Assembly (NCBI GenBank): GCA_013399875.1
Contig: VXAZ01005702.1
Location: 310,001 to 374,000, forward strand
Origin: Gymnorhina tibicen
Lineage: Eukaryota; Chordata; Aves; Passeriformes; Artamidae
DNA length: 64,000 bases
Direction: 5' to 3'
Under the pieces are notes generated by a model that saw nothing but the letters and a program-made list of their open reading frames with translations, was not told the DNA's origin and made no database searches. Shown here in pieces: positions 14,201-25,900 of the stretch. How positions within the stretch are numbered: position 1 is the first letter of the stretch; the number at the start of each line of letters is the position of its first letter. The position numbers and the translations under genes were made by a program.

Positions 14201-16762
14201 AGTTTTAGGCAAGATTAAGAAAGGGATTTTAATAGGAATATTTAGGTGTTTTAAATATCTGGGAAGAGCATTAGCAAACAGAAATCCAATGTCTGTAACA
14301 GCTTCCCATGTGCATAGGTTGACAGTTTCAGAAAGACACACAGCAGTTCTGCAAAGAGCACCTTCGGTTATTTACGCTGCTACAGAAAACATTTTCATTA
14401 TGATATCCGTGCTCTGTTCAGCAGCAGTGATTCATGGAGGCCTACAGTACCGTTTCAGTTATAAACTGAAAAAAGTTAAAACATTTCCAACCTTGAAGTT
14501 TGATTGCTAACAATTGTACATGTGCTCTCTAATTGTGCATGGCATGGCATACTGCTAGCTACTTATTCCTGCCAGGCAGTGTTCTGATTTAAGAAAAACT
14601 GATCTTGTTGCTGATCCATACATTGGGCATATCAGGCTTTGTGTCACTAAGCATTGGGTTATCTCTGTCTTACAGTGTCCTTGAGGACTGATCAGTTAGT
14701 AGGATTCAAGAATCATGTACAGCATGGAGAAAGTAATCCAGGTAATAGTGTAGCTGGAATTCATGAGACATAAAGGAGTGGTGTTTTGAACCTAAGTCTT
14801 CGATCACGTGGGTTTTTCATCAAAGCAGGAGAATGCAGTGCTGTTGGTTGGAAGGAGAAACAATAGGAAATGTCAGATACAACTTTGAAATCAGTCCCAA
14901 AGATTGTTTGAAGCTAGAGGTCAGAGGTTATATGTGACTGGATATTGAAAAGGATGGAAATAACTGTTGGCTGTGTATTTGGTTGCACTTTCCTCCTGTA
15001 TGCCCCATGGAACCATCTGAACAAAGAAATGAAGCTTCCACAGCCACATGTGAGACTCTTCTCAGTGACTTTATTGACTCTTTCTTTCCATTATCAGTGT
15101 TTGTCTTTTTGTCTTTCACCAGGCAGGCTTTCTTCCCTTCAGCGCATACCACTGTGCTCCTCCCTACTTGCCCTTTGTCTGTCACTTTTGCTGTTTCTTC
15201 CTACTGTATCATTATTTTTTCTATTCCTTTTGCACATCTTTAAAGACATCATAGAATGGGCTGAAACTGAGAAGCAGTGTAGAAAGTATAAGCATACCAG
15301 GAAGTTTTCTTCAAGGTCTTTGCTCTACAGACAGGATTTTCACAGATATGTTGACACAGATAGGTAGGGAGTTCCAGCAAGGACCCACTTCACTGGACAA
15401 AGATGATTCCAGTAACAAGGCAGCTTAGTCACAAATCCATTGGTTACGATGTTCTGAGAATTTATAACTTCTTGGACTACTTTAGTGGCAGCACTGGGAG
15501 AGTTTCCTAATGAAACAGGATTCTTCAGCATGCAGAGGTAACATTTTGGTCAGTTTTCATACTATGTATTTTCCCAGTGATATTGTAGGCAATTTATAGT
15601 GTAGATGGAAGAAGAATGTATGAAGGCATGGAGGCTTAATGATGCTTTGCAGAAGGGAAAGCTCTTTCAGGAGACAATTTTTTACTACCCTATTTCACCT
15701 AATTCACCACACACACACACCCTTTTTTTTGGTTCTGCTCTACTCTTGAACCAAGTGAAATTTCACTGCTGTAATACAGCAGCTAAAATGTAATCCTGTT
15801 CTGTGTTTAGGTTCTTATTTTTAAATATCATAGTGATTTCAAAATACAGAAATGGAGCAAGACAGAGTATGTTTGAAAAAGGGAAGTAATAGAAAAGCTT
15901 ATACTCCAGTTTTTAAGCAAAAAAACCGTAGAGACATTGGATGCAGAGGCAGATGGTGCCCCAGCAACTGAAGTAGGAATTATATTTTATCTCTCAGGTG
16001 TCTCTTGCTAGAAAGGAACTACTGTCTTTCTTGTGGTCTTGCCATATCCTAGAAGTCCTCCAACATGAACTTTGCATCTTTCTCCTGCACTTCAGAAGTT
16101 TGCAAAAGTCATTCAAACAGTCTTTTATACTAGCTTTTAATTTTAGTATATCTTTACCTAGAGGAGGCTACAGCTTCTTTACCCTGCTCAGCGGCAGGCA
16201 AAGCTGCTCAGTGCAAAGCCCACATTCTAGAGCATACATTCTTTTGTATTTAATTCTAATGGTTTTTGTTTGAGTCCTTAATATCACTGGTGAAAATTAT
16301 TATCACTTGTGATTATGTGGTGAGGAATCCCATCATATAAACTGTCATCCATTAACTTTGATTTTCCTTATGTCATACCTGGAGGAAGAATGGGAATAGA
16401 CAGAAAAACATCCCTATCTGTAGCATTGTCATATTTTCTTGGAGTGCAGCAGTGTTAACTGAGGAGACTAAGAATTAAGAACTTTATTTTCCATGTGTTT
16501 ATTTCATCCTGGGCCAGCCAAGAATGTTGCTGCAGCTATGCTGGATGCAGAGGAGTCTCTGCTGAGATTCAGCCTTGGATAGCTAAAGGCGCTGTATCTT
16601 AGAGCTTCCAGCCTGCCTCAGGGGACAGGGGAACTGTGTCATCCTTTTATTTCTTTCTCTCTCTCTCCTGCTGGTACCTTCCGTCTCCCTGACGATAGAG
16701 TCAGACTAAACAAAATTTGTTTCCATAAGCATGACCACTCCTTAAATGAGATGATCATTAAA
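11229..16762. other. Non-coding sequence, no gene recognised
   Basis: Only short open frames occur, including overlapping ones at 14945-15367 and 14983-15243 in a pyrimidine-rich stretch, where lack of stops in several frames reflects composition. A perfect 8-bp inverted repeat with a 4-base loop lies at 12251-12270 (GCCTGACA and its complement). A short CA run lies near 15708-15720. No transposon body was identified. Confidence 0.55.
11866..11885. repeat. (TA)10 microsatellite
   Basis: Ten uninterrupted TA units. A typical slippage-prone dinucleotide tract, probably length-polymorphic. Confidence 0.95.
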
Positions 16763-16784
16763 GCCTCATGCTTAGGCATGAGGC
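16763..16784. repeat. Short perfect inverted repeat (9-bp arms)
   Basis: GCCTCATGC at 16763-16771 and its exact reverse complement at 16776-16784 are separated by TTAG. The arms could form a compact hairpin. There is no downstream U-run or gene, so a terminator role is not supported. Confidence 0.8.
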
Positions 16785-16959
16785 CTCTGAAGTTTCCCTA
16801 AGTTTATGTGCTTTATAGCAAAGTTAAAAATGTAGGATGGAGGAATACCTAGGAATCCATTAGTTTCTTTTCCTAGCCATATCTGAGGATTGCCTGTCTT
16901 GTTCGTTCTGGAATAATTCAGCCTTCTCTTAGGAAAACTAATTTCTGTTGATCTCAACT

Positions 16960-17107
16960 CTGAGGTTAGCTCAGTTGGTCAGAGCATGGTGCTAATAATG
17001 CCAAGTTTGTGGGTTTAATCCCTGTATGGGCCATTCACTTAGGAGTTGGACTCGATCCACGTGGGTCTTTTCCAACTCAGAATATTCTGTAACTTCTGTA
17101 ACTTCTT
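16960..17107 (+). mobile_element. tRNA-Ile-derived SINE with CR1-X-like tail (TguSINE1-type)
   Basis: The head follows a nuclear tRNA-Ile from the D-arm onward: GGTTAGCTCAGTTGG begins at 16964, the anticodon-loop segment CTAATAA is at 16992-16998 (anticodon AAT), and a degraded T-arm is followed by GGGCCA ending near 17032. After a short linker, 17040-17107 matches a CR1-type LINE 3' end (AGGAGTTGGACTCGAT, then TTTTCCAACTCAG) and finishes in a short tandem TTCTGTAAC-like tail. This two-part design is that of TguSINE1, a SINE family described from passerine birds; such SINEs are copied by the LINE whose tail they share. The copy carries C-to-T and G-to-A type changes in the tRNA part, as expected for decayed CpG sites, so it is an old fixed insertion. 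No clear target-site duplication was found. It is the best lineage marker in the window. Confidence 0.92.
16967..17022 (+). promoter_or_regulatory. Internal RNA polymerase III promoter (A and B boxes) of the SINE, degraded
   Basis: The A box is TAGCTCAGTTGG at 16967-16978, close to the tRNA consensus. The B box is GGTTTAATCC at 17012-17021, changed from the GGTTCGAATCC-type consensus at the normally invariant CG. The B-box change probably lowers TFIIIC binding, so transcription of this copy is doubtful. Confidence 0.8.
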
Positions 17108-18054
17108 CCTCAAAGTAATAAATTTCTGGAGTTTACATGAATTTAGCTTAGTGGTGTAAAATTTTTCTAACATTCAGTTTAAAACTTCTGTGTGTGTATA
17201 TATATATATAAAAACAGAAATTTGCACATTGCACTGTCAGCATTATAAACATCTGTTTCAGACTTGGTGACATTCAGATGACTGCTAAATAGTGCAATTT
17301 TTTGGGGTTTTTTTTCTTTTTTTAAAGAAAAGGTATTAAGGGGACAAACCATTAGTTGATACAGCTCCAACTGTATTCAACTACTGCATGCTTGAGTTTG
17401 AACTGAATTTATTATCAAGTTGTCTCATTATTTCCCCATTTGTTTTGGAGTTCTCACACTAAAACAGATCTTAAGACATCTGTTACTTGCTGTTCTACCA
17501 ATATAGTTTTGATTTCTGTTAGCTGTTACATAGTATAGAATTTAGTTAGATACCAACAACTGTAAAGATCTAAAATGGTTTTGCAATGTTGGAGGTGCTA
17601 ATTAGTTAGAAAAATAACTATTTCAGTTAAAAATTCAGTGATGATACAATTCTGTATCTCTTAAGATTTTTTTTTGAGCTTCAGTGTAATCAAGTAGAAA
17701 TGGATTCATCATATTTTTATTCAAAAAAGCATCTTTGTTACCAGGATCTCATAATAACATATACAGTTATTTTTTATAAATGAACATTACTTTTTCGTTA
17801 TCTATTCAGTGTTCTATTTAAGACTCAAACAAAATATTTCAAAATCCCACTGCACTGAACCATAAGGAGAAACTTGGCCAAAATGCTTAAATGGTCACAG
17901 GAACTTACTAGTGTTTTCATTAAATGAATATTGCTGTGTAACTCAAACCAATGAGTTAATTGCATCCACTACAAAGATGAAAGTTATTTATTTTTACAGG
18001 TGATGTGAGCCAACTTTCAGTTATTTTAGTTGTATGCAAAGTCATTTCTGCTTG
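17108..18054. other. AT-rich non-coding sequence, no gene recognised
   Basis: Unique-looking AT-rich sequence between the SINE and the LTR. It holds a compound TG/TA microsatellite at 17189-17210 and no supported exon. Confidence 0.6.
17189..17210. repeat. Compound (TG)4(TA)7 microsatellite
   Basis: Four TG units pass directly into seven TA units. Simple slippage-prone repeat. Confidence 0.92.
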
Positions 18055-18219
18055 TTGTGGTTTGATGCTGGCCCAACTCCAGGCACCCACGAAAGCCACT
18101 CACTCCCTGCCACAGCTGGGCAGAGGAGAGAAAAAAATTAAGGGTTCATGAGTTGAGACAAGGACTGGGAGAAAATATTCCAAGGGCAACACAGGCTCAA
18201 CTTAAAGGTACAAAGTGAA

Positions 18220-18225
18220 TTTATT
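18220..18225 (-). promoter_or_regulatory. LTR polyadenylation signal AATAAA (minus strand)
   Basis: TTTATT on the + strand reads AATAAA on the minus strand. It lies about 165 bases before the LTR 3' end, the expected region for retroviral polyadenylation (R/U5). Confidence 0.7.
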
Positions 18226-18390
18226 AATAACAGAATCAGAGGAGGATAATGAGAAGTAAAATAAGCCCTTAAAAACACCTTTTCTACCCCCAGGCACTCC
18301 CTCCTTCCCACTGACAGTGCAGGGAGACAGGGCAGGGGGTTTGTGGTCAGTTCATCACCGAGATTCTCTTCTGCTGCTCCGGGAGAAGAG

Positions 18391-18571
18391 TCCTTCCCTG
18401 TGAGGCTGTGGAGTCCCTCCCAAAGGAGACAGTTCTCCATGAACTTCTCCAGCATGGGTCCAATCTCACAGGCAGCAGTTCTCTGAAAACTGCTGTAACA
18501 TGAGTCCCTCCCACGGGCACACAGTCCTCCCAAAACTGTTGCGCTGTGCGTCTCTCTTCCACGGGGTGCAG
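18391..18571 (-). repeat. Degenerate 46-bp tandem array inside the LTR, about four units
   Basis: On the minus strand four consecutive units can be laid out: 18525-18571 (47 bp), 18479-18524 (46), 18433-18478 (46) and 18391-18432 (42). Each begins with CTG; most carry a GTGGGAGGGACTC-like core and three end in a GAA- or GGA-type motif after an AGTT block. The period is not a multiple of three and the units lack stops in more than one frame, which explains the overlapping long open frames seen here without invoking a protein. Confidence 0.75.
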
Positions 18572-18752
18572 CCCTCCAGCCTGGAAGCAGGGCCCTCTCT
18601 CCCCACCAGGTCTCCCACTGGATCACAGCCTCCTCCAGGCACCCACCCGCTCCGGCACGGGCACCTCCCCCACGGGCTGCGGGTGGATCTTGACATTCCA
18701 CCTGGACCCGTGGGTTGCAGGGGCACAGCTGCTTCACCATGGTCTTCACCAC

Positions 18753-19453
18753 GGCCTGCAGAGGCTCTGGTGCCTGGAGCACCCCTCCCTGTCCCCCTTG
18801 GTGTCTCCATGTTGTTTCCCTCACATGTTTTCACCTTCTCTTCTCTGGCTGGAAAAACTGCACATGCCGCACTTTGTTTTGACTTTTGTCTTGAATATGT
18901 TATCACAGAAGTATTACCACCATCTCTAATTGTCCCAGGCTTAGCCAGCAGCATGTCCATCTTCAGAGCCATGAGGGATTGGCTCTGCTGGACACGGTGG
19001 AAACTTCTAGTACCTTTTCACAGAAGACACCTCTGTGGCCCCCCGCTACCAAAAACCAGGCCATGCAAAACCAACCCACTGTTCCTTTAAATTTATGTTT
19101 GGNGGCCTGCAGAGGCTCTGGTGCCTGGAGCACCCCTCCCTGTCCCCCTTGGTGTCTCCATGTTGTTTCCCTCACATGTTTTCACCTTCTCTTCTCTGGC
19201 TGGAAAAACTGCACATGCCGCACTTTGTTTTGACTTTTGTCTTGAATATGTTATCACAGAAGTATTACCACCATCTCTAATTGTCCCAGGCTTAGCCAGC
19301 AGCATGTCCATCTTCAGAGCCATGAGGGATTGGCTCTGCTGGACACGGTGGAAACTTCTAGTACCTTTTCACAGAAGACACCTCTGTGGCCCCCCGCTAC
19401 CAAAAACCAGGCCATGCAAAACCAACCCACTGTTCCTTTAAATTTATGTTTGG
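18753..19453. repeat. Exact 350-bp direct duplication flanking a one-base gap (assembly artefact)
   Basis: The block 18753-19102 (beginning GGCCTGCAGAGGCTCTGG and ending TTATGTTTGG) recurs at 19104-19453, with the single unknown base n at 19103 between them. I saw no difference between the copies, although the surrounding LTR is clearly diverged and old. A genuine tandem duplication with zero divergence exactly at a gap character is unlikely. The simple reading is two contig ends that overlapped but were not merged. One copy should be removed before any length or reading-frame analysis. Confidence 0.95.
19103..19103. other. Assembly gap (single n)
   Basis: The only ambiguous base seen in the window. 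It sits exactly between the two 350-bp copies and is better read as an unmerged overlap than as missing sequence. Confidence 0.97.
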
Positions 19454-19950
19454 CAAAACAATTAATGGTAATATGTTTTTATACGATGGGCAAAGAAAAG
19501 GCAAAACTAAATTTCAGTATGCATACAAGAAGGAGAAGCAGCAGAATAGGTTGGTCAGGCAGCAGTATACAGCTTCAGCAAGGAATGTTGCAGCTGGAGT
19601 TCCTGCTGGAAAAATTTTGCAAAAGCAGTTGTGGTGTGTATGTCATCAAAAAAACTTGTCAAAACCTCAGAGAAAACACTCAGAATTTATCAAATCACGT
19701 GAAACTTTAAAGTGCATCTTAGGATCTTACATTCAGGCTTAATTCAGGCTTTAAAATGGTATCTTGGGTGTTGATAGCAGTATAGCCATATTGTTGCAGT
19801 AACCTGAGTCTTTGAATTACCTTAACTACCAGCATTTTCATAAGAATGTGGCCTCCTGGACAGCATTGGTGGGCGCCAAACCACTGCACACCTAGTGTGT
19901 GGAGTGATGTGTTTTGTCATAATAAAGTTTGTTTCCTGAATTCAGGCCTA
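19430..19950 (+). other. Unidentified possible gene 3' end or processed-pseudogene remnant
   Basis: Just beyond the LTR edge, one + frame stays open to a TAA at 19740-19742. It encodes a lysine/arginine/glutamine-rich stretch (KKEKQQNRLVRQQ) and then a CVCH motif. About 180 bases later AATAAA occurs at 19921-19926, followed by a GTTTGTTTCCTG stretch, which gives the look of a coding end plus a 3' untranslated region. I do not recognise the protein. There is no poly(A) tract after the signal, no start codon with good context outside the LTR, and a second frame is open in parallel to 19710, all of which weakens the case. It could be an old retrocopy, a real terminal exon, or chance. The minus-strand LTR inserted immediately upstream. 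Confidence 0.25.
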
Positions 19951-22900
19951 AAAGTATTTGTAAAGACAAAAAGTTTCTTGTTTTGCATTTTAACTCTTCA
20001 TTTTTAAATTTGAATTTAAATTACTAGTACCTCATAGAAACAACCTGGCAGCTTGGTAGGTCTTGTCAGTAGTTCAATAAGAATTGTTTAGAACAAAGGT
20101 TAATACGGTCAATTATTTTTCATTTATCTAAAGGGTAGATAGTATTTTCTCTACTACACCAGATTCTTCACTTAATTTATAGAATAAAACCTTTTTTAAC
20201 TTTATTTTAAAGTTTATACAGTTTAGCAATTATTATTGTATAAGAGGTGTTCAAAAACACATTATGGTGAAGCATAAACAAAAGTCAAAACACCTTAGGA
20301 CAAAGATTTAATGTTTATTTTATTTTGTTTGTCCTTTCTGTTTTAGGAATAATAATCCACTATAAAATGTGAGGAAAGTCAAGAAATAACCCTTCCTTTT
20401 TTCTTTGCATAATATGGCTGCTTTGTTCTGAGTTATGCATGAGCTATTCTTTTTTGTCTGTTTCTAATATGAATAAATATTTCATGCAAAGATTTAGTAT
20501 CTCATTTTATTCAAATTCAAAGAAGTTAAAAATTCAGTGTCTATGTAGGTATATATATTTTAAAATTTTAAGTTCCTGTCACTTAAGCTGTTAAATTAAG
20601 TCGCTGAAAACTTGTCATTGTACAAAGGACAGGAAAGATTCAGATGTGCAATTCAGTGGCAAACTACTGAAAAAAAAAACCAGTGACATATTAAATTTGA
20701 GGTACATTAAATATGAATAAGTGATATTTTCTATATTATTTAATATAAGAATTCTTATGTAAATGGAACGCTAGAGATTTACTTTGAAATAAGGTCGAAA
20801 ATCGTTACAAGGTGCTTATTCATTAAACTTTCTACCAGCGTTTTCTTATAGTGACTGCTAAGAAAAATAAAGAAAAAGATTGCTTGTATCTTTCTTTTAA
20901 GATTATATCACAGATATCAGGCTTTCTGTAATGTGTTGATTTTATGACTTTTGCAAGGATTTACTGCAGTATCAAATGAATTAGAAATCCTGACATTCTG
21001 ATTAGTGGCTTTGTACATCTGTTTTGGTCTTGCAGTTTGTAAGGAAAGGAGCACACTTGTGGGTGCTTAAGTCCCATTGGATATAATTTGAGCCACCTGG
21101 CCTTTGAGCTAGAATCCAGAACACTGTGCTAAGCCCTTGGTCTCAGAGTGAAATGTGTGACAAAATTAAGACACCTCAAATTGTGATGTATAACAGCTGG
21201 GAAGCTCGTGCAGCAGTTTATTTAGTCTTCATACTGCCTTTGGAAGAGAGCTGAGATACATTACTTGTCCAGAGTGGTGGTTGCTGCTATCTTCAAAAGG
21301 GATGGTCCGTATATAGGCCTAGAAAACTGGGAACACACTTTAGTGTCCTCCTTATGTGGAGAAGATGAAAAATTATCTCTGTCTATATGGCCTCATATAA
21401 GAAAGTGATTGACCTTTATGTCCTGCTGCAGAGTAGAAAAACTCAGGCAGACAACACAAAAAAAAAAGCAATCACAGGTTATGCTATTACTTGTTTTGCT
21501 GTCCTTGTTTCCTCATACCTTCCTTTATTTTGTACTAATTATTAGTTATGCTGAAAAGAGAGTTCCAAGTTATAATTCCGTTTCTCTAAAAGTCTGTTTC
21601 CAGCTCTCTGAGGAATTTCATGATATCCCTTTTAACAAAATTCCCCCAATTTTTCCAAAACATGTTAACTTCCCCACGAAGTTAAATGTAGCATGTAAGA
21701 TTGTTGTTACAGTATTTATGTCTTACAAATTTATTTTACTAATTTTTGTGAGAAAAAATGGTATATCTGGGTAAACTTTAAATACTAAAGTGGATGATTC
21801 AGGGCTTCAGAAACCACCTGGGCTAAAATGCTCAGAAAATGTCACAGGAAGCAATGAGTTTAACTTAATGTTCATAATAAAACAGACTTGTATGTGTTTC
21901 TGGACTAGATTACAAGGTGGCATTCGAAGTGTTAATATATAATGCTAGTTCCCAGTGTACGATTTGTCATTTAAATGCTGAAATACAGTGCAAGACCTGC
22001 AGAAGTGCATATGGGAGCATCATGAATAGAAAATGAATCTATTTTGATCCTTGATGGATGTTTCAATGAATAACAAATGAGTTTGCAGTGATTGGACACA
22101 GAGAGTGTTAGAGATGTGTTGGGTTTTTTTTTAAACTAGCATAATAAAGGAATTATCTTAAAGTGATGGCATGTGGCAGGCTGTGTTTAGTTGCCTCAGT
22201 ACTGACTGTTGGGCTGTCACCTTTTCTTTAACTGTGCTTTGTGCTATTTCATAAAGAAACAACCGTTCGTGTTCTTTCAAGCTCTTACTTCATTAATTTT
22301 TTTTTCATTTGATAGAAAGGAACTAACCTATATTTGCAATATATATGTTGAATATACGTTAAGTATGCATGCATTAAACTACTTTCCGAAGGTCTCAATT
22401 CCATCAAACCTTATTAGATCTTAAATTATACATTCCGATCTTTTGTTTTAAAATACTAGGGAGTAACTCTCTTACCATCAACCCCTTGAATAAAACAAAA
22501 ATGAGACTGCTTGTTTAGGTCTTAGGATGGAGAGAGAGGGTAAAGAGGCAGAATTTTGTTCTCAGACCTTGAAGTGTTTCACTAATATAGCAGAAATATA
22601 GCTCAGAGCACTGTCTGAAGGTCCTACTGTCTGATAGTCAGGTATTTCAGTGCAGCACAGAAATCTGTGATTGTTGTGTAGTGATTCTTATCAGAAACTT
22701 TAGCTTTTTTTGTTGTTTTTGTTCTCTCTTTATTACCAAATAGAAAGACTTGGTTTGTATATGTCTTCGCTGTCAGATTGGCACATACAAATCCTTGCTT
22801 CCAGAATTTGCTAAGTGTTTGTGGAAGCTGGTTAGTACAAGTTGATGCTTTTAAAATTATTTTTGCAAATAGTTCACCTCAGCTTTGTTTGTTTCACTTT

Positions 22901-25900
22901 CTAAGGCCTGTTCCTCCCAAGCATTTTACTGTTGTATTTTCATAATCACTATGTCGTGGTTAAACCATGAAGCTATAAATCAGAAGATGTTTAGCTTGCT
23001 TGCTCTTCTTTGAAGATATGTGACAAGAAATAGCCTTTGGCTAGCCAGTTGCACGCTATTTTTTCTTAATGGATGCACACTTGTTTTATTGTTGAAGAGA
23101 AAAAAAATGACAATGTATCTAAAACTGAACATATGGTTGAGTTTTTTAAAATTAGTAGCAGCAGTGGAGAATGCTATCCTGTTTTCTTCTGTGTTCTTTA
23201 TATACTTACATAGTGGTTGGAAATTAAATGCTATCTGATTACATTCACCAGTGATTTGTGATTAATTAATTATCTTTGACACATAGATCTAGTGTTAGTT
23301 TCAAAATAATCATTTGCACTGTGGAACAATTTTTGTAAGTCAAAGGTTCTACAGAATTGGTTTGGTCATTTGCTGTCCAGGTGCAAAATTCAGCTGCAGC
23401 AACATCCCTTAATTGCCAAGCAACCAAGAGGAAAACATCTGCTAGTTATGAATATGTTCTGAATTGGTAATCATAACAAAATAATGCTGTGTCTGTTCAG
23501 CTGAAGAGTAAGTCAGAAGGCTAAAGGCTGTTGCATGTCACTCATGTTCACTGTTGGCTTACGACTGCCTGTATATTCAAGTTACCCATTCTGTCTCAAT
23601 AAGACACAGTATATAAAATAATTTAAAAGATTCAAATATAAATGTTGAAAGGTGTAACAAAAGCATATAGATATACACTATGCAATCTTTTTATGATTTT
23701 GTGAATTATCATGCACGGAATTACCTTTTCCTACAACTAGATAACCAAGGTAGTACAATGTGTGTTGCATATACATTAAACACTCATGACCTTTCAAGGA
23801 GAGTCAGTGCTACATTACTAGATCTGCTGAATTTTACTATTTCAAATACAGAGACCAATTATCATCTTTATGGTATTTAGCTGTATTTCCGCTGTAGTTA
23901 ATGTTCTTACACCAAATTAAAATTTGTTTGAAAGCAGAGTCATTTCCAGTGAGTATAGGAGCAGGTGGCATCAAGATTCATGCACTGAACTTTTAGACCT
24001 CTCCTCTGTCATGAGGAGACAGTTGATATAACTCAAGTATCCTGAGCTCCCCTCATTCTCCCACATGTTCTGACATACTGCACAAGTATAGCATATGCTG
24101 CGTAGCCAAGGTTTTGTCTGTTTCTTCTTTGTAAAGAAGGTATGTACAGACTCAGTGTAGCTTTGATCATAGTCAGGGAGTATAATTTATGTACTTGGAT
24201 GCAAATAAAGAGGAAGTCTAATTTAAAGTTAGTCCTGATTACCTTTCCTGTTTTGAACTTTGAAGCGTCTTCATCAGGAAAAAGGATGTGAGAGAAAAGC
24301 CAGAAAGACATCTGAAAGCAGTGATTGTATAAAATGCCTATTCTCCATCTTTATTGCCATTATTTCACCCAACCATTAGCTCGCAAGAGATTCGTTCATT
24401 GTTTTCCACTCAAGGAGATCTGACATTTGCTGTCCCTGTGTTGTATCTGACACCTCCCGCTCTTCTGCTTTCTTCTGTGGTTTAACTACCAGGATTTGCA
24501 ATGTCCTTGCTTCTATGCTAACACACAGGTTTCATACTTTACTGCTTGGAGTCCAGAATCTGTACAGGAGAACTGTTGTAGTGCAACATAGAGAAATGTC
24601 AACAGACTTGACTATGGCACAGTCTGAAGGAATCTGAGTTTTCTATAGTGAGTGTCAGCCTTGGTAGCTGGGAAGAAGGTTTCATGCAGATTCTGGAGGT
24701 GTTGTCAAAAGGCAGCCCCCCTGTGTAGCCATTTGCACTACACGTCATCTGGCCGTGATCCACACACAGCCTATCTTCTGGTAGAACCACACAACATGGA
24801 AAGCATCAGCCTCATTTATTGGTCTCGGAAAGAGAGACTTCTGGATGGACCTGGCCAGGCTCTGGCAGCTGGGCAGAAGCAATTCCCAGCTCCTGGAGTC
24901 TGCTGGAAAACAACCCCGGGTTCACTCTGCTAAATTCTGCATGTGGTCACTCATGGTTGCAGTTATAATTCAAGTTCCTGTCACCATTTACAACTCTATA
25001 ACAAATATTTACATTGCTGTGGATGGTATTTTATAATGACAGGAAAACTGAAAAACATTTGATGCAGTGAAATGAAAAAAGTAAAAGATAATGAGATACA
25101 GTAAAATGGTTGCATTGAAATTTCTATATAAAAGACAAAACTACGTGATTTAAGTTGACACATTTGATAAAATAAGCAGCAGCTCTGGTACATCCTAAGA
25201 CATGCAAGATAAGGAATAGCCAGATGCTCACAAGATTCAAGATATTTTAAATTTATTTTAGTGCTTTCATGTTTATAGTACAGGTTTTGCATACAGTGAA
25301 TAGAAGGATAGTGCTCATGTAATTTAAGTGACAGCTGAGTGATTGTTTATTTAACTATTTTTGAACAGCTTCCAAGTTTTGAGAGAAAGAATTATATATT
25401 TCTGAAGGATTATATAACTGTACAAGCTGTTGGTACTCAGTTAATTAATACCTTAGAGATGTGGCCTTTACATCTGATAAATTAAATTTGTGACATTAGG
25501 TTCTGTAGTATGAAAGGAAGTGTACTGTACTGCATAAGCCTCTGACAATGGATAATTATCAATAGTGCATATATTTGATGCAGCTATTCAACAAATGCAG
25601 CCTTTGTACATGATCGAGTTCTACATTTCTCGCATGGATGCACTTCTATCTCTGTGTACTTTCTTTGTAGATAGCTGCTGAAATTTGGTTTGGGTGTTTG
25701 GAAGCCATTAAGTGTTTTTTTAGCTACAGTTTTTATCTATTTTGTTCCAGTTGCCTGAGTCTGAGTGATTGATTTAACTGGCCAGTATGAAACTTACTGT
25801 AATCTCTGTATGAATATATAACTCAAAACTAACTTTGGATAACTACTTGGGTGTTTAAGTTTAAAACTCATTGATCTGAGCAGTCATGTCAGTCAATTTC

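Larger units (their letters stand above)
18055..19429 (-). mobile_element. Endogenous retrovirus LTR (solo), minus strand, containing an assembly gap
   Basis: Read on the minus strand, the element starts at 19429 with TGGGTTGGTTTTGCATGG and ends at 18055 with ACCACAACA, giving TG...CA termini. Possible 5-base target duplications flank it (CTGCT before 18055, CTGTT after 19429; one mismatch). A polyadenylation signal lies near its 3' side, and a degenerate 46-bp tandem array sits in the middle. I recognise this LTR type from bird genomes. A second truncated copy lies in the opposite orientation at 46433-46719 and shares its 5' region, including CTTCTGTGA followed by AGAAG. The apparent 1.37 kb length is inflated by a 351-base assembly duplication; the true length is about 1.0 kb. 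No internal gag, pol or env region adjoins it, so it is a solo LTR. Long open frames inside it (minus strand 18138-18824, 228 codons) are compositional and not accepted as genes. Confidence 0.85.

Noticed and set aside
14945..15367. 140-codon plus-strand frame with hydrophobic leucine-rich translation
   Set aside because: It arises in a pyrimidine-rich stretch where two frames are open together; a membrane-like appearance is expected from T/C-rich DNA.
16763..16784. Rho-independent terminator
   Set aside because: The window is vertebrate nuclear DNA, and the hairpin has no T run or upstream gene.
16961..17032. Functional tRNA-Ile gene
   Set aside because: The B box and T-arm are mutated, the acceptor region is degraded, and a CR1-type tail follows directly, so it is the head of a SINE.
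18138..18824. 228-codon minus-strand open frame as a protein gene
   Set aside because: It lies wholly inside the LTR, spans the 46-bp tandem array, and several other frames are open in the same place; no domain is recognisable.
18963..19441. Additional open frames across and after the gap
   Set aside because: They repeat the translations of the first copy and cross the n; they are products of the assembly duplication.
21060..21300. Possible ancient MIR-like SINE
   Set aside because: Only short, unconvincing similarity to the core (for example ACTTGTCCAGAG); not enough to support a call by eye.
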